From the NCBI GenBank assembly GCA_963575745.1, contig CAUYUJ010002056.1:30091-94090 (forward strand): DNA of 64,000 nucleotides, in the 5' to 3' direction. Positions 33,000-43,500 of the stretch are shown piece after piece. Numbering within the stretch: the first letter of the stretch is position 1; the number at the start of each line of letters is the position of its first letter. The notes under the pieces are model-generated. The model did no database searches and was not told the origin of the DNA. It saw only the letters and a program-made list of their open reading frames with translations. This DNA comes from Prorocentrum cordatum. Taxonomy: Eukaryota; Sar; Dinophyceae; Prorocentrales; Prorocentraceae. A program made the translations under genes and the position numbers.

Positions 33000-33935
33000 A
33001 GACGGCCCAAGAGGCTCCCGATATCGCCCCCACAGCGCCCGAGAGGCCTCCAAGATGGCCTCAGGACTGCCCAAGAGGCCCCCAAGACGGCCCCAAGAGG
33101 GCACAAACACGACCCACGAGGCATCCAAGACGACCAACATGGCCTGTAAGACAGCCCTGGAGCACCCCAAAAGGGCCCCAAGTCGGCCCAGAAAGGCCCC
33201 CCGAACGGCTTCCGACGGCATCAGGCGGGCCAGGAGCCCACAAATGGCCGAAGTTGGCTCGAAGCTGGCCCAAAACGGCCCCAGAGGCCTCCAAGAGGGC
33301 CTCCAGGAAGGCCAGAAAAACGCCAAAAACAATGATTCTCCTTAGGGTTTTGAAGGATTTTGAAATTTCCTTGGTTTCGGCCTTCTGACGGCCCGATACG
33401 GCCCAAGAGCCCCCAAAGATCGCCCAAGAGGCATCCAAAATGGCCCCAGAACGGCCCAAGAGGCCCCCAAGACGGCCCAGGAGGCTTTTAAGACGCCCAA
33501 GATGGCCTCCAAGACGGCCCTGGAGCATTCCAAGAGGGCCCCAAGTCGGCTCAGAGAGGCCTCCCCAATTGCTTCCGACGGCGTCGGACGGGCCAGGGGC
33601 CCACCAAGACGGCAGAAGATGGCACTAAGATGGCCCAAGACGGCCCAAGAGGCCTCCAAGAGGGCCTCCAGGAAAATCAAAAAAGGCCAAAATTATTGAT
33701 GTCCCATGAGTTTTTGAAGGATTGTGGCATTTGCTCTTTGTTCGGCCTTCCGACTGCCCGAAACGGCCCAAGTGCCCCCAGAGATCGCCCAAGAGGTCCC
33801 CAAGACGGCCCAAGAGGCCTCCAAGACGCTCAATATGGCCTCCAAGACGGCCCAAGAACCCTCCAAGACGTCCTCCAAGAAGGCCCGAAAGGGTGAACAT
33901 GGCCTCCGGGCGGTCAAGATGACTTTCAAGATGCC
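33000..33935. repeat. C-rich CCAAGA/GGCC repeat block
   Basis: Continues the family with the conserved A/T-rich segment at 33320-33385 and 33680-33750. The sequence attgtggcatttgc at about 33721 is the unoccupied counterpart of the left edge of element 3. Confidence 0.9.
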
Positions 33936-34073
33936 CACGTGTTCCCCGAAGGCTTTCCAAACCGATTCGGGGAACACATGGTCCGATAGCTTGGCAGGTC
34001 TGGCCTCAACGTTCGGCCACATAGGCGCTTCCAAAAAGGCAGGGGGCGGCGGTGATTCGCCGTAGGCGTCTTA
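33936..34073. repeat. M-module: perfect 12-bp hairpin plus conserved tail
   Basis: GTGTTCCCCGAA and TTCGGGGAACAC form a perfect 12-bp stem around a 15-base loop (ggctttccaaaccga). A conserved tail follows: tggtccgatagcttgg, ttcggccacataggcgc and gcggcggtgattcgcc. Other copies at 31010, 34656, 40067, 57168, 61113 and 62376. I see no coding frame conserved between copies. It could be a small mobile or structured element. Confidence 0.8.
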
Positions 34074-34655
34074 AGAAGGCCTCCAAGACGGCCCGAGAGA
34101 GTCCACGATGCCTTCAAGCTCGTTCAAGAAGCCTCCAAGACGGCCCTAGATGGCTCCAAGATGGCCTAAGACTGGCCAACAGGCCCCCAAGAGGCCTCCA
34201 AAACGTCCTCCAGGAAGGCCCAAAAGGGCAAACATCATTGTATCCTTAGGTTTTTGCAGGATTTTGGTATTTTCTTCTTATCAGCTCTCCGACGGCCAAA
34301 GACGGCCCAAGAGTCCCCCAACATCTTCCCAAGAGCGCCCAAGAGGCCTCCAAGATGGCCCCATGACGGCCCCAGAGGCCTCCAAGAGGGCCCCAAGAAG
34401 ACCCCGAGACGGCCCCGAAAACGCCCAAGATGGCCTCCAAGACGGCCAGGATGGCCTCCAAGGTGCCTCCAAAACAGCCAAGAAGGCCTCCAAGACAGCG
34501 AATACTGCCCCAAGATGCACCCAAGACGGTCGCAAATGGCCTGAAGATAGCCTTAGACTAGCCAAAAGGCCCGTGAGGCCTCCAAGACGGCCCAAGCACT
34601 TCCAAGACGTCCTCCAGGAAACCCGAAAACTCGGAAACCACCTGGTCCGATAGCT
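34074..34655. repeat. C-rich CCAAGA/GGCC repeat block
   Basis: Same units, with the A/T-rich segment at 34225-34280 (tgtatccttaggttttt). Confidence 0.9.
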
Positions 34656-34800
34656 CGCCCGACTCTGTGTTCCCCGAAAGCTTTCGAAACCCACTCGGGA
34701 AACGCGTGGCCCGATAGTTTGGCCAAGCTCAAACCCAGCTTTCGGCCACGCAGGCGCTTCCAGAAAGGCAGGAGGCGGCGGTGATTCGCCGTAGGCGTCT
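34656..34800. repeat. M-module copy, stem partly decayed
   Basis: gtgttccccgaaagctttcg and cactcgggaaacgcg; the tail with ttcggccacgcaggcgc and gattcgccgtaggcg is intact. Confidence 0.8.
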
Positions 34801-34920
34801 TCGATCCGCCGCCCCCTGAGGTCTTGCCACAGGAGTGCTCGGTGTGGTTTGGTTTTGGGTCTTTTTCCAAAAAAAACTCCTCCTGGGGCTTCGGCCTGTC
34901 CCGCTGGCCACCCGGAAGGG
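34801..34920. repeat. T-module copy joined to the preceding M-module
   Basis: gatccgccgccccctgagg, then ggtttggttttgggtc, ttttccaaaaaaaactcc and ctggggcttcggcctgtcc. Confidence 0.75.
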
Positions 34921-35447
34921 ACCGGAAACAACCTCAACGTCCGGAAAGAATCACCGACCCAAGATGGCCTGCAAGAGGGCCATTGCTGGAGAGTTGCTCT
35001 CGAAGAAATACGACGGCGAACGGAAAGAAGGGTGGAAACCGGCCCTGCCAGGAGCTCGCCATTGCTCGGACGTCCATTCCCCGTGCATTTGTGGGTTTCG
35101 TGCGTGTTTCTTTTTGCTGCGCGATGATTCAGGATGCTCCTCGATGGTCCTCGCCGAGAACAAGCACACACGTCCGAGCGATGCCAAGGAAGCGGCGCGT
35201 CTGGGGCTCCACCCCCGACGTCATCTGGCACGCTCAGACCCACGGAGGAGGGAGGGCGACGGACCTCCCACTCAATGATTAGATGCTATCCCCTCCTCCC
35301 CCTTCTCCTCCTCCGCCTCCTCCTCCTCCTCCTCTCCCCTCCATACTCCATGGGACGGGGACCCCCAACCGGGGAATCGTTTCGTTTCGTTCATGTCGTG
35401 CGTGCGGCCGAGGCGAAGCTGCGTGGGCGCGCGAGAGGAATGAACCC
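34921..35447. other. no gene seen; TCC tract at 35290-35340
   Basis: Unassigned sequence. 35370-35447 aligns with the left flank of element 1 (about 8960-9050). Confidence 0.5.
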
Positions 35448-35726
35448 GCCGTTGCTAGGGCGAAGTCAAGACAAATGATTCTCCTCCGTCCGTCCGTTCG
35501 GCGGTGGCCCTAGCGGTGTCCCGCGGTGTCCCGTGGTGTCCGCCGTTGCTAGGGCGAAGTCAAGACAAATGATTCTCCTCCGTCCGTCCGTCCGGCGGTG
35601 GCCCTAGCGGTGTCCGTGGTGTCCCATGGTGCCCGCCGTTGCTAGCGCGAAATCAAGACAAATGATTCTCCTCCATCCGTCCGTGCGGCAGTGGCCCGCG
35701 GTGTCCCGCGGTGTCCTGTGGTGTCC
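35448..35726. repeat. 93-bp tandem repeat, three copies
   Basis: CGCCGTTGCTAG starts at 35448, 35541 and 35634, each followed by aagacaaatgattctcctcc and cgtccgtccg. Confidence 0.9.
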
Positions 35727-36212
35727 GGTGGTGTCCCGTGCTGTCCCGTTGAGTGAGATTGATAGTGAGATCGACAGTGAGATCGATAGTGAGATCGATA
35801 CTGAGGTCGATGTGGTGCCCCGAGTCCCGTGGTGTCCCAAAAAGTGAGATCGATAGTGAAATCGACAATGAGATCGACAGGTGTCCCGTGGTGTCCCGTT
35901 GAGTGAGATCGATTGTGAGATCGATGTGGTGCCCCGAGGTGTCCCGTGGTCTCCAGTTGAGTGAGATCGATAATGAGATCGATCGTGAGATCGTTGTGGT
36001 GTCCCGTGGTGTCCCGTTGAGTGAGATCGATCGTGAGATCGATAGTGAGACCGATAATGAGATCGAGAGGTGTCCCGCGGTGTCCCGCGGTGTCCCGTGG
36101 TGTCCCGTTGAGTGAGATCGATAGTGAGATCGATAATGAGATAGACAAATGTCCAGCGGTGTCCCGTGCTGTCCCGTTGAGTGAGATCGATAGTGAGATC
36201 GATTGAGTAAGA
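35727..36212. repeat. composite GTGTCCCGYGGT + GAGATCGATAGT repeat
   Basis: Blocks of gtgtcccgtggt alternate with gttgagtgagatcgat and tagtgagatcgata units. It unites the two repeat families seen separately around element 1. Confidence 0.9.
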
Positions 36213-36289
36213 TGTTGGTTCCCCCCCTCTCCCCCCCATCTCCTTATCACTCGAAGGGTGGTCGTTTAGGTCAATATAGAGATATAGAT

Positions 36290-36495
36290 GTGTGTAGGCA
36301 TGCATGCATGCATGTATGCATGCATGCATGTATGTATGCATGTATGCATGTATGCAAATGTGTGCATGCGCTGTGCATGCGTGCATGTGCGCATGTATGC
36401 ATCCATGCATGTATGCATGCATGTATGCATGTATGCATGCATGTGTGCATGCATGCATGCATGTATGTATGCGTGTATGTATGTATTTATGCACG
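36290..36495. repeat. ATGC/ATGT tetranucleotide microsatellite
   Basis: Runs of gcatgcatgtat. The tract is rich in self-complementary GCATGC. Confidence 0.95.
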
Positions 36496-36935
36496 TATGA
36501 GAGAGCGCGTTTCACGGGCGCTTGCCTTGGGAACATTCGGCGGCGCGTCTCGATCTGGGGGGACTCCCCTCCCCCCTAACACCCCCCCCTCCCCCCCCTC
36601 CCAGAGGGGGAGGATCCAAACCCCCCCCTGGCGCCGGTGCTGGCGGCCGCCGCAGCGCCAACACAGCCACGAGAGGGCCCAGGAGGCGGGGGGCGGGGGT
36701 TTCAAACCCCCCCCTCGCGCCGGCGCTGGCGGCGGTCAGCCGCGCCGACGGCGGGGACGCAGCGACGATGGCAGAGAGGGCCCAGAGGCCGCAGAGGGAA
36801 CACACAAATCGCCATATCGAGCCCTCCCATGCTCCTCAGACGCCCCCGAAATCCTCCTGACGAGACCTCAAGAGGCATACATTAGAACTCTGACCCTTTG
36901 CCAAAACACAGTGGCGGGAAGAGCGGAAGGCAACC
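36496..36935. other. GC-rich stretch, no gene
   Basis: Contains C runs (ccccccctccc) and two related patches (caaacccccccctggcgc at 36619 and caaacccccccctcgcgc at 36703). Confidence 0.5.
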
Positions 36936-37745
36936 ACACCACCACCACCACCGCCACCACAGACCCCCATACCACCACCACCACCGCCACCACCACAACC
37001 CACCACCACAACCACCACAACCCACCCTCACCACAACCACCACCAGCACCACAAACCACCTCACCACCACCACCACCACCACCAAAAACGCCACCACCGC
37101 CAGCACCACCACAACCCACCACAATCCACCACAACCACCACCACCACAAACCACCACACCATTACCGCCACCATCACAACCACCGCCACAACCACCACCA
37201 TCACCACAACCCACCACCACCAACAACCCACCACCACGACCACCACCATCACCACCTCAACCCACCACCACACACCACCACAACCACCACCACCACCAAC
37301 CCACCCACCACCACCACCCACCACCCACCCCACCCACCACCACCACAACCCAACCAACCACCACACTACCAGCAGCAGCACCACCACCACCAACACCACA
37401 ACCCACCACCAACACCACCACCACGACAAACCACCACTCCACCACCACCACCGCCACCACCACGACCACCACCATCACCACCTCAACCCACCACCACTAC
37501 CAAACCACCACACAACCACCACCACCACAGCCACCACTACCACTTCCACAACAGCTCACTACCACCATCAATACCACCACCACCAATACAACAACCCACC
37601 ACCACTACCACCATCACCACAATTTACCACACCACCAGCACCACCACCGCCGCTACCACCAGCAGTACAACCCACCACCACCACCACCACAACCACTACA
37701 AACCACCTCACCACTACCACCACCGCCACTACCACCACCACCAGC
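36936..37745. repeat. CCA/ACCACA microsatellite
   Basis: About 800 bp of CACCAC, CACAAC and close variants, nearly free of G on the plus strand. Confidence 0.95.
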
Positions 37746-37907
37746 ACCCCCGCCGCCGCCGCCAGCCGCGTCCGACGCCGGCGCTGGCCCGAGGAGAGGG
37801 AGAGAGGAGAAGTAGGGGAGGGGGGGGGTCGAACCCCCCCCTCCATCCAGTGAGGGGTTGTGGTCTGGTTCCAACCCCCCCCCAAGCGACTGCAGGATGC
37901 GCTCTTT

Positions 37908-38240
37908 CGTATGTATGGATGTATGTGTATGTCTGTAGGTACGTATGTACGTACGCATGTATGCATATATGCATGTACGCATGTATGCCTGTATGTATCT
38001 ATGTATGTATGTATGTAGGTAGGTAGGTAGGTAGGTAGGTGGGTAGGTAGGTAGGTAGGTATGTAGGTAGGTAGGTAGGTTTGTATTTATGTATGTATGT
38101 ATGCATGTGTGTATGCATGTATGCATGCATGTATAGATGTATGTCTGTATCTAGGTAAGTATGTATGTCTGTGTGTACGTATGTATGGGTGCATTCATGT
38201 ATGTTTGTTTGCATGTGTATTTGTATTTCATATATAGATC
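37908..38240. repeat. GTAT/GTAG tetranucleotide microsatellite
   Basis: GTATGTAT grades into a pure GTAG run (about 38015-38080) and back. Confidence 0.95.
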
Positions 38241-38520
38241 TGTGTACACGTCGTCGCGGGCACTTCTTCGCAAAGCACGCTGACCGATCCTGCTGGGGTT
38301 GACGCCTCACCAGAGCGGCTCCGATTAGAGCGCCTTCTTCCTCATCCTTCTAATGTTCTTCCCTTCATCCCCTCCCCCTCCTCGTTCGCCTGCTACTGGG
38401 GGTGGCACTTCTGGGGGTCAGAAACAGCGAAAGGCAAACTGAGGAACAAATCCGCCGACCCCCGCTTGCTGGGGGTGGAAAGGCGTGTGACACATCGGCA
38501 TTTTGGACCCCAGGGGAGGG

Positions 38521-39125
38521 GGACATGGGCCCAGACAGAGCGCCTAGACAGTCAAAGAGAGCGTCGAGACGGCCCAGAGTAACCCCACGACGACCCAAGA
38601 TGACTTCAAGATGGCCTGCAAGGCCTCCAAGACGGCCCAACAGTGTTCCAAGAGGACCGCCGAGACGGCCCCAAGAAACAAACGTTGTCCCATTCCCCGT
38701 CGGAAAACGTACATTTCTAGCACGCCCGCCTCTTTCGTCCTGACAGCTTCTAAGACTGCCCAAAGAACCCCAAAGATCGTGACAAGACTGCCCTGAGGCC
38801 CCGAACAGGGCCCCAGGACGCCCAAGAGGGCCCTGAGACAGCCCCAGGGCCCCCCAAGACTGCCCAAGAAAGCTCCTAGGGGGCACCGAGAGAGCCCAAG
38901 GGGGGGAAAACGAACTGACATTTCGAGCCTTTCTCCTCAAGATGGCCCCAAGAGCTTACGAGACGGCCACCGAGGTGCCCCCAAGGGGTCCCAAGAGACA
39001 TCCAATACGCCCCCCAACGGCCCGCCCCCAGCCTCCCAAATGCATCCAAGAGCCCTCCAAGAGGCCCCTGAGAGGCATCACGATATACCCTCACATTCAT
39101 CCAAGATGTTCCTGACCCACAGCCC
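38521..39125. repeat. C-rich CCAAGA/GGCC repeat, diverged block
   Basis: Units are recognisable (acggcccaag, agatggcctgcaag) but more diverged than elsewhere. Confidence 0.75.
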
Positions 39126-39290
39126 AGGCACGGTGGCTGGTTGGGCCGAAGGCCACTAGATCCGCCGCCCCCTGCTTGCAGGGGTGCCAGGCGTGCCGAA
39201 CCCTATCGGTTTTGGCTTTGTCTCTTTTTCCAAAAGAACTCTCCCAATGAGTTTCGGCCCGTCCCGCCGGGGTGCCGGGATTTTTCCACG
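39126..39290. repeat. T-module copy with CCCCTGC/GCAGGGG hairpin
   Basis: Preceded by cacggtggctggttgggcc as at 28940. The stem CCCCTGC/GCAGGGG lies at about 39169-39184. ctttttccaaaagaactc follows. Confidence 0.75.
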
Positions 39291-39299
39291 GACCTCGCT

Positions 39300-40200
39300 T
39301 CCCCAATTTTCTGCCCCAGAAGGCTCCGAGATGGCCTCCAAGATGGCTAAGATGGCCTCCAAGATGGCCTCCAAGTCCGCCCAAGATGGTCCAAGGCGGC
39401 CTCCAAGACGGCCCAAGAGAGTCCAAGAGGGCCCCAGACGAGCCAAGAGGCCCCTCAGAGGCCTCCCAGACGGCCCAAGAGGCCTCCAAGAGGTCCTCCC
39501 GAAGAGGCCAAAATCATTGATTTTCCTTTGGTTTTGGAAGGATTTGGGAATTTGCTTCTTCTCAGCATTCCGACGGCTCCAGACGGCCCAAGAGGCCCCC
39601 AAGATCGCCCAAGAGGCCCCCAAGAGAGCCCCAGGACGGCCCAAGTGGCCTCCCAGATGGCCCCAAGAGGGCCCCGAGACGGCCCAAGAGGCCTCCAACA
39701 CGCCCAAGATGGCCTCCAAGACGCCCAAGATGGCCTCCAAGACGGCCCCGAAGCGCCCAAAGAGGGGCCCCCGTGGGCCCAGAAAGGCCCCCAAGACGGC
39801 TCCCGACGGCGCCAGACGTGCCAGCAACCCACCAAGATGGCCGAACTTGGGTCGAAGCTGGCCCAAAAGGGCCCAAGAGGCCCCCAAGAGGGCCTCCAGG
39901 AAGGCCAGAAGAGGCCAAACATATTGATTGTCCTTAGGTTTTTGACGGATTTTGGCATTTCCTTCTTTTCGGCCTTCCGACGGCCCGAGACGGCCCAAGA
40001 GCCCCCAGAGATCGCCGAAAGATCGCCCAAGAGGCTTCCAAGACGGCCGAGATGACCTTCAAAACGCCCATGTGTTCCCCGAAGGCTTTCCAAACCGATT
40101 CGGGGAACACATGGTCCGATGGCTTGGTGGCCAAGATGGCCCAGGATGGCCTCCAAGATGGTCCAAGATGGTCTCCAAGTCCGCCCAAGATGGTCCAAGG
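39300..40200. repeat. C-rich repeat block with M-module hairpin, left flank of element 2
   Basis: Two A/T-rich segments (39505-39560, 39915-39970). The M-module hairpin at 40073-40113 is extended here to 14 bp (ATGTGTTCCCCGAA / TTCGGGGAACACAT). Element 2 interrupts the block right after tggtccaagg; the sequence resumes at 56577 as cggcctcca. Confidence 0.9.
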
Positions 40201-40486
40201 AGTCGAAAACAAGCTGGTAAGCTTAGGTATACAGTCCGCCTTAGGCGCTTCCATATCCCAGGCTTAGGCTCATAGCGCATGAGCAAGAGAGCGAGACGAA
40301 GCATGGGATCTGGAGTAAAGAGTAGGATGGGCATCGTCAATGGAAAAGGATGTTTTCCGATCTCGGATGCAAGTAGTGCGCCTCAGTGAGGCACAGTCAC
40401 ATATCTGGCCGGGCCCGGCTTGAGCCAGGCACGGCAGCGGTACATGCTCGATTTATATCTCGCCTTTAACCTTCTCCGTTTAAAGT
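40201..40486 (-). repeat. 3' LTR of element 2
   Basis: Plus strand begins AGTCGAAAACAAGC and ends CCGTTTAAAGT. The one difference from the other LTR is an A in gaggcacagtcac (G in the 5' LTR), which breaks the inverted repeat GCGCCTCA/TGAGGCGC present in the other copy. Confidence 0.93.
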
Positions 40487-40589
40487 CGGAGGGGGAGGAG
40501 ACGAGCAGGTACCGCACTACTATTATGCGGAAAAACAGTGCTAAGCAGCAGCGGCTGCCTACAAGGAAAGGGGCGCGCGAGTAGCCTCG

Positions 40590-43500
40590 CTACCGGCGAG
40601 TTTCCTCGCTGCTAAAGCGCACCTGCCCGCGGGTTTCCCCGCTGGCTCGGGAGGCAGGGCCGTCCTGAGACGACCTGCCCGCCCTATACGGCGTATGTTT
40701 CTTCAGCTCGTGCTTGAAGGATTGCTGGCCGGCCATTACTTGTAGGAGCAACGCGCGGTCAATGCTACCTTTGGTATGACCATCGGCAGTCATATCCCGC
40801 GTGTCACACCATTGGACGCTTTCCACGATTCCACGTTCCATCATCTGGCGAATCCAGCTGATGTGCCCAAGCAGAGTACACTCTGTGGGCTTCTTCAGAT
40901 CCTTGCTAGACAAAGATTTGAAGACAGACTCGGCATCAATAGTCAGAGTGACTTTGATACATAGACCTCCCATTTCCAATATGTTCTTCAGCTGTGTGGG
41001 GGTCAATGGTCCCGAGTGTAGCTCGTGGAGCGTTACAATGGTCGGGTAGCAGTCTTCCAAGTTGTGGGCTGCTGCCAGTGTTTCCGCAGAGTAGCTCGAA
41101 CGCACTTGCAGTCGATGAGACTTGCAGTATGCGTCCACCAGGTGCACGACGGGTTTCCCCGCTTGCGTGTGGCCACGCCTCAGCAGGTTAGCCCCGCGGA
41201 TACCATAGCCTTTGACTTCGTCGTCTTCATCTCCGTTGAGACGACGATAGCCAGAATCGCTATGCAGGTCGACTTCTCCTGTTGGAGTCATAGCATGATA
41301 CACGATCTTCTTCGGACCTGCCTGCAATTTTCTGGTAACCGCGTTTAGTCGTCGTACCTGGATGTTTGTCGGTTCTTGGATACGTTGTAGTGAGACAACA
41401 TAGACCATTAGCCATACCTGCGTGATCAACGCATAGGCTAGAGCGCCACGAAGACTGACGAACATATCAGAAATTGTCTTCGTCGCCTTGCTTTCAGGAT
41501 CAGCTCCTGTGAGTTCTGGATGTGTGATAGGACGAAGCTGTTTGATGTATTCGTCCTGGTCGAGAGTGACGCTCCCATCATCGGTCTTGTTGTACCGAAC
41601 AGCACAGTTCGTGTATGTGTGCTTGTTCAGTTTGCACTTCCCAAACGTATCTTCAACACACTTGACATACTTGTCGATAGCCTCTTCCTTCCCAGTCATA
41701 TTGATGTCATCAACGTGCTTGGCTGTCAAGAGGTTTGGGCTCATCTCGAATTCTTCGTCGTATGAAGTAGGCTGTAGCCCAAAGCTCCTAGTGATGGACC
41801 TGAGCTTCAGCGAGAATGCCCTGGGAGCATCCTTCGTGCCTGTCCCCGGTTTCAGACACCGGAGACAATGCTTTGATTCGTCATATGACTCAAAGCCTGG
41901 CAGTGTGCGAAGGACAGCTGCTGATCCAGGTGGTAGTGTGAAACACACCACACGTTCTTTCTCGCCCGTTGCCGCGGCGAGCTCGCCATAGGTCAGTCCC
42001 TTCAAGAAAGCCATGTTGATGTCCAGGGAAGCGATGATCCAAGCTTTGTTGCATGCAGCAGAACTTGCGAGCAGTCTCTGGCTTGACCTCCTTGCCGTGC
42101 CGGAGAAGGTTTCGACATCAAAGGCTTCGAGGTCCATGAAGCCACGGAGTACCAAGCGTAACCGGATCGTCCTTTCCATTTCGCCCTTTTCGTTCTTGAC
42201 AAACTTCCATTTGTATACGTAGCGTGACGTCATGATGTTAGACGCCTTGCTTAAGTCAGTCATCTGGAAGCATTTGTTGTCAAGCCAAGTCTTCAGCTCT
42301 GTGTAGAGGGCTTTGGAGACTTTGACCGGATTTGCTTGGATGTCGGCCTTCGTGAGTAGATCGTCTTCCTTGACGACCACGGCACGTTTGGAGGCAGCGC
42401 TAACGTATACTCGCATAGTTGTGACGCTGCTGTCATCCAACAGTCGGTGTTGCTGCTCGGACAGGACGACTTTGGACATGTCTGCAGTGAAGCAGAGCTC
42501 GATATACTTCCCGTGCTCATCGGAGTCCAGATCATATTTGCTATCCGGTTCCGTGGAGCATAAAGGAACGTAGTAAGAAGTGTCCATGTCGTATCCTGGC
42601 GGGTGACCCCGCTCCGGCAAGTGGCCTTGCACATCTTCACAGGTCGTAGAGACTAATACACACTGTGTGTCTGTCATGTATGTAGGAACTGTATGCATGA
42701 CTTCCTCTGTGTCAGCTTCAAGGAGTGTTCTGTCATCCATCAGTTCAGCATACCACGACTTCAAGACAAAAGCATCCAGATCTTCTTCTGTCTCCTCTAT
42801 GATGGTCGGAAGCCGACCATCGTTGTCCGTAGGAGGCTCCTCAGGAGCAGCTGCTGGAGGTGATTCGCTTGGTGGTGGACCATCAGCGAGTTCCTCAAAC
42901 TTAGTGAGATCTTGGTCAAACCCAGCAGACGGCTTCCTGGATTTAAGACACTGGATGATGCGTGAGTGTGTAGATCCTGTGATGTCATAGATGTTCAAGG
43001 CAGTGCCATCAGCTTCGTAGTAATGAAACCCAGGGGTCACATCGTTATCATAGTGCACTAGTGTACAGCTGTCTGCATAGGGTGCAGCAGGCAGCTTCGT
43101 CAGGCTCTTGGCGAGTCGTACAGCAATAACGTTTTCAATACGAAAGTAGTTGCGTATGAGGTACTGAAGAGCCAAGTGCACCTTAGGTGAAAGTCGGCTC
43201 GCAGCAGTCATCTGCAGCCGACCCTGTTTCGTTGGTAGATATCCGAAAGTCATGGCGGGTTTCCCCGCTGGCAGACCGGCAATAAAGGCCAATACTGTTC
43301 GAAGGGCCGTATTGTCCGATCCTATCTCGCGGACCATAAGTGCTTCGATGTACAGTGTGTGTCGTGTGTCAGGATACTGTACTCGTACTTCGCGATTGCC
43401 GACCTTCACGATGACCTGGCCTCGGTCAGGTTCGTTGCGGATGACCGGGTATGGACCACTCCATCCACCCCAGTCGTCTTTCGTGGTGGTCGGACGGTGA

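Noticed and set aside
28930-34650. Many 100-280-residue frames rich in Trp/Leu/Gly or Pro/Lys/Arg
   Set aside because: Translations of the CCAAGA/GGCC units; the same peptides recur in shifted frames.
36203-38026. 607-residue Thr/Pro/His frame
   Set aside because: Runs through three different microsatellites; no protein would be expected.
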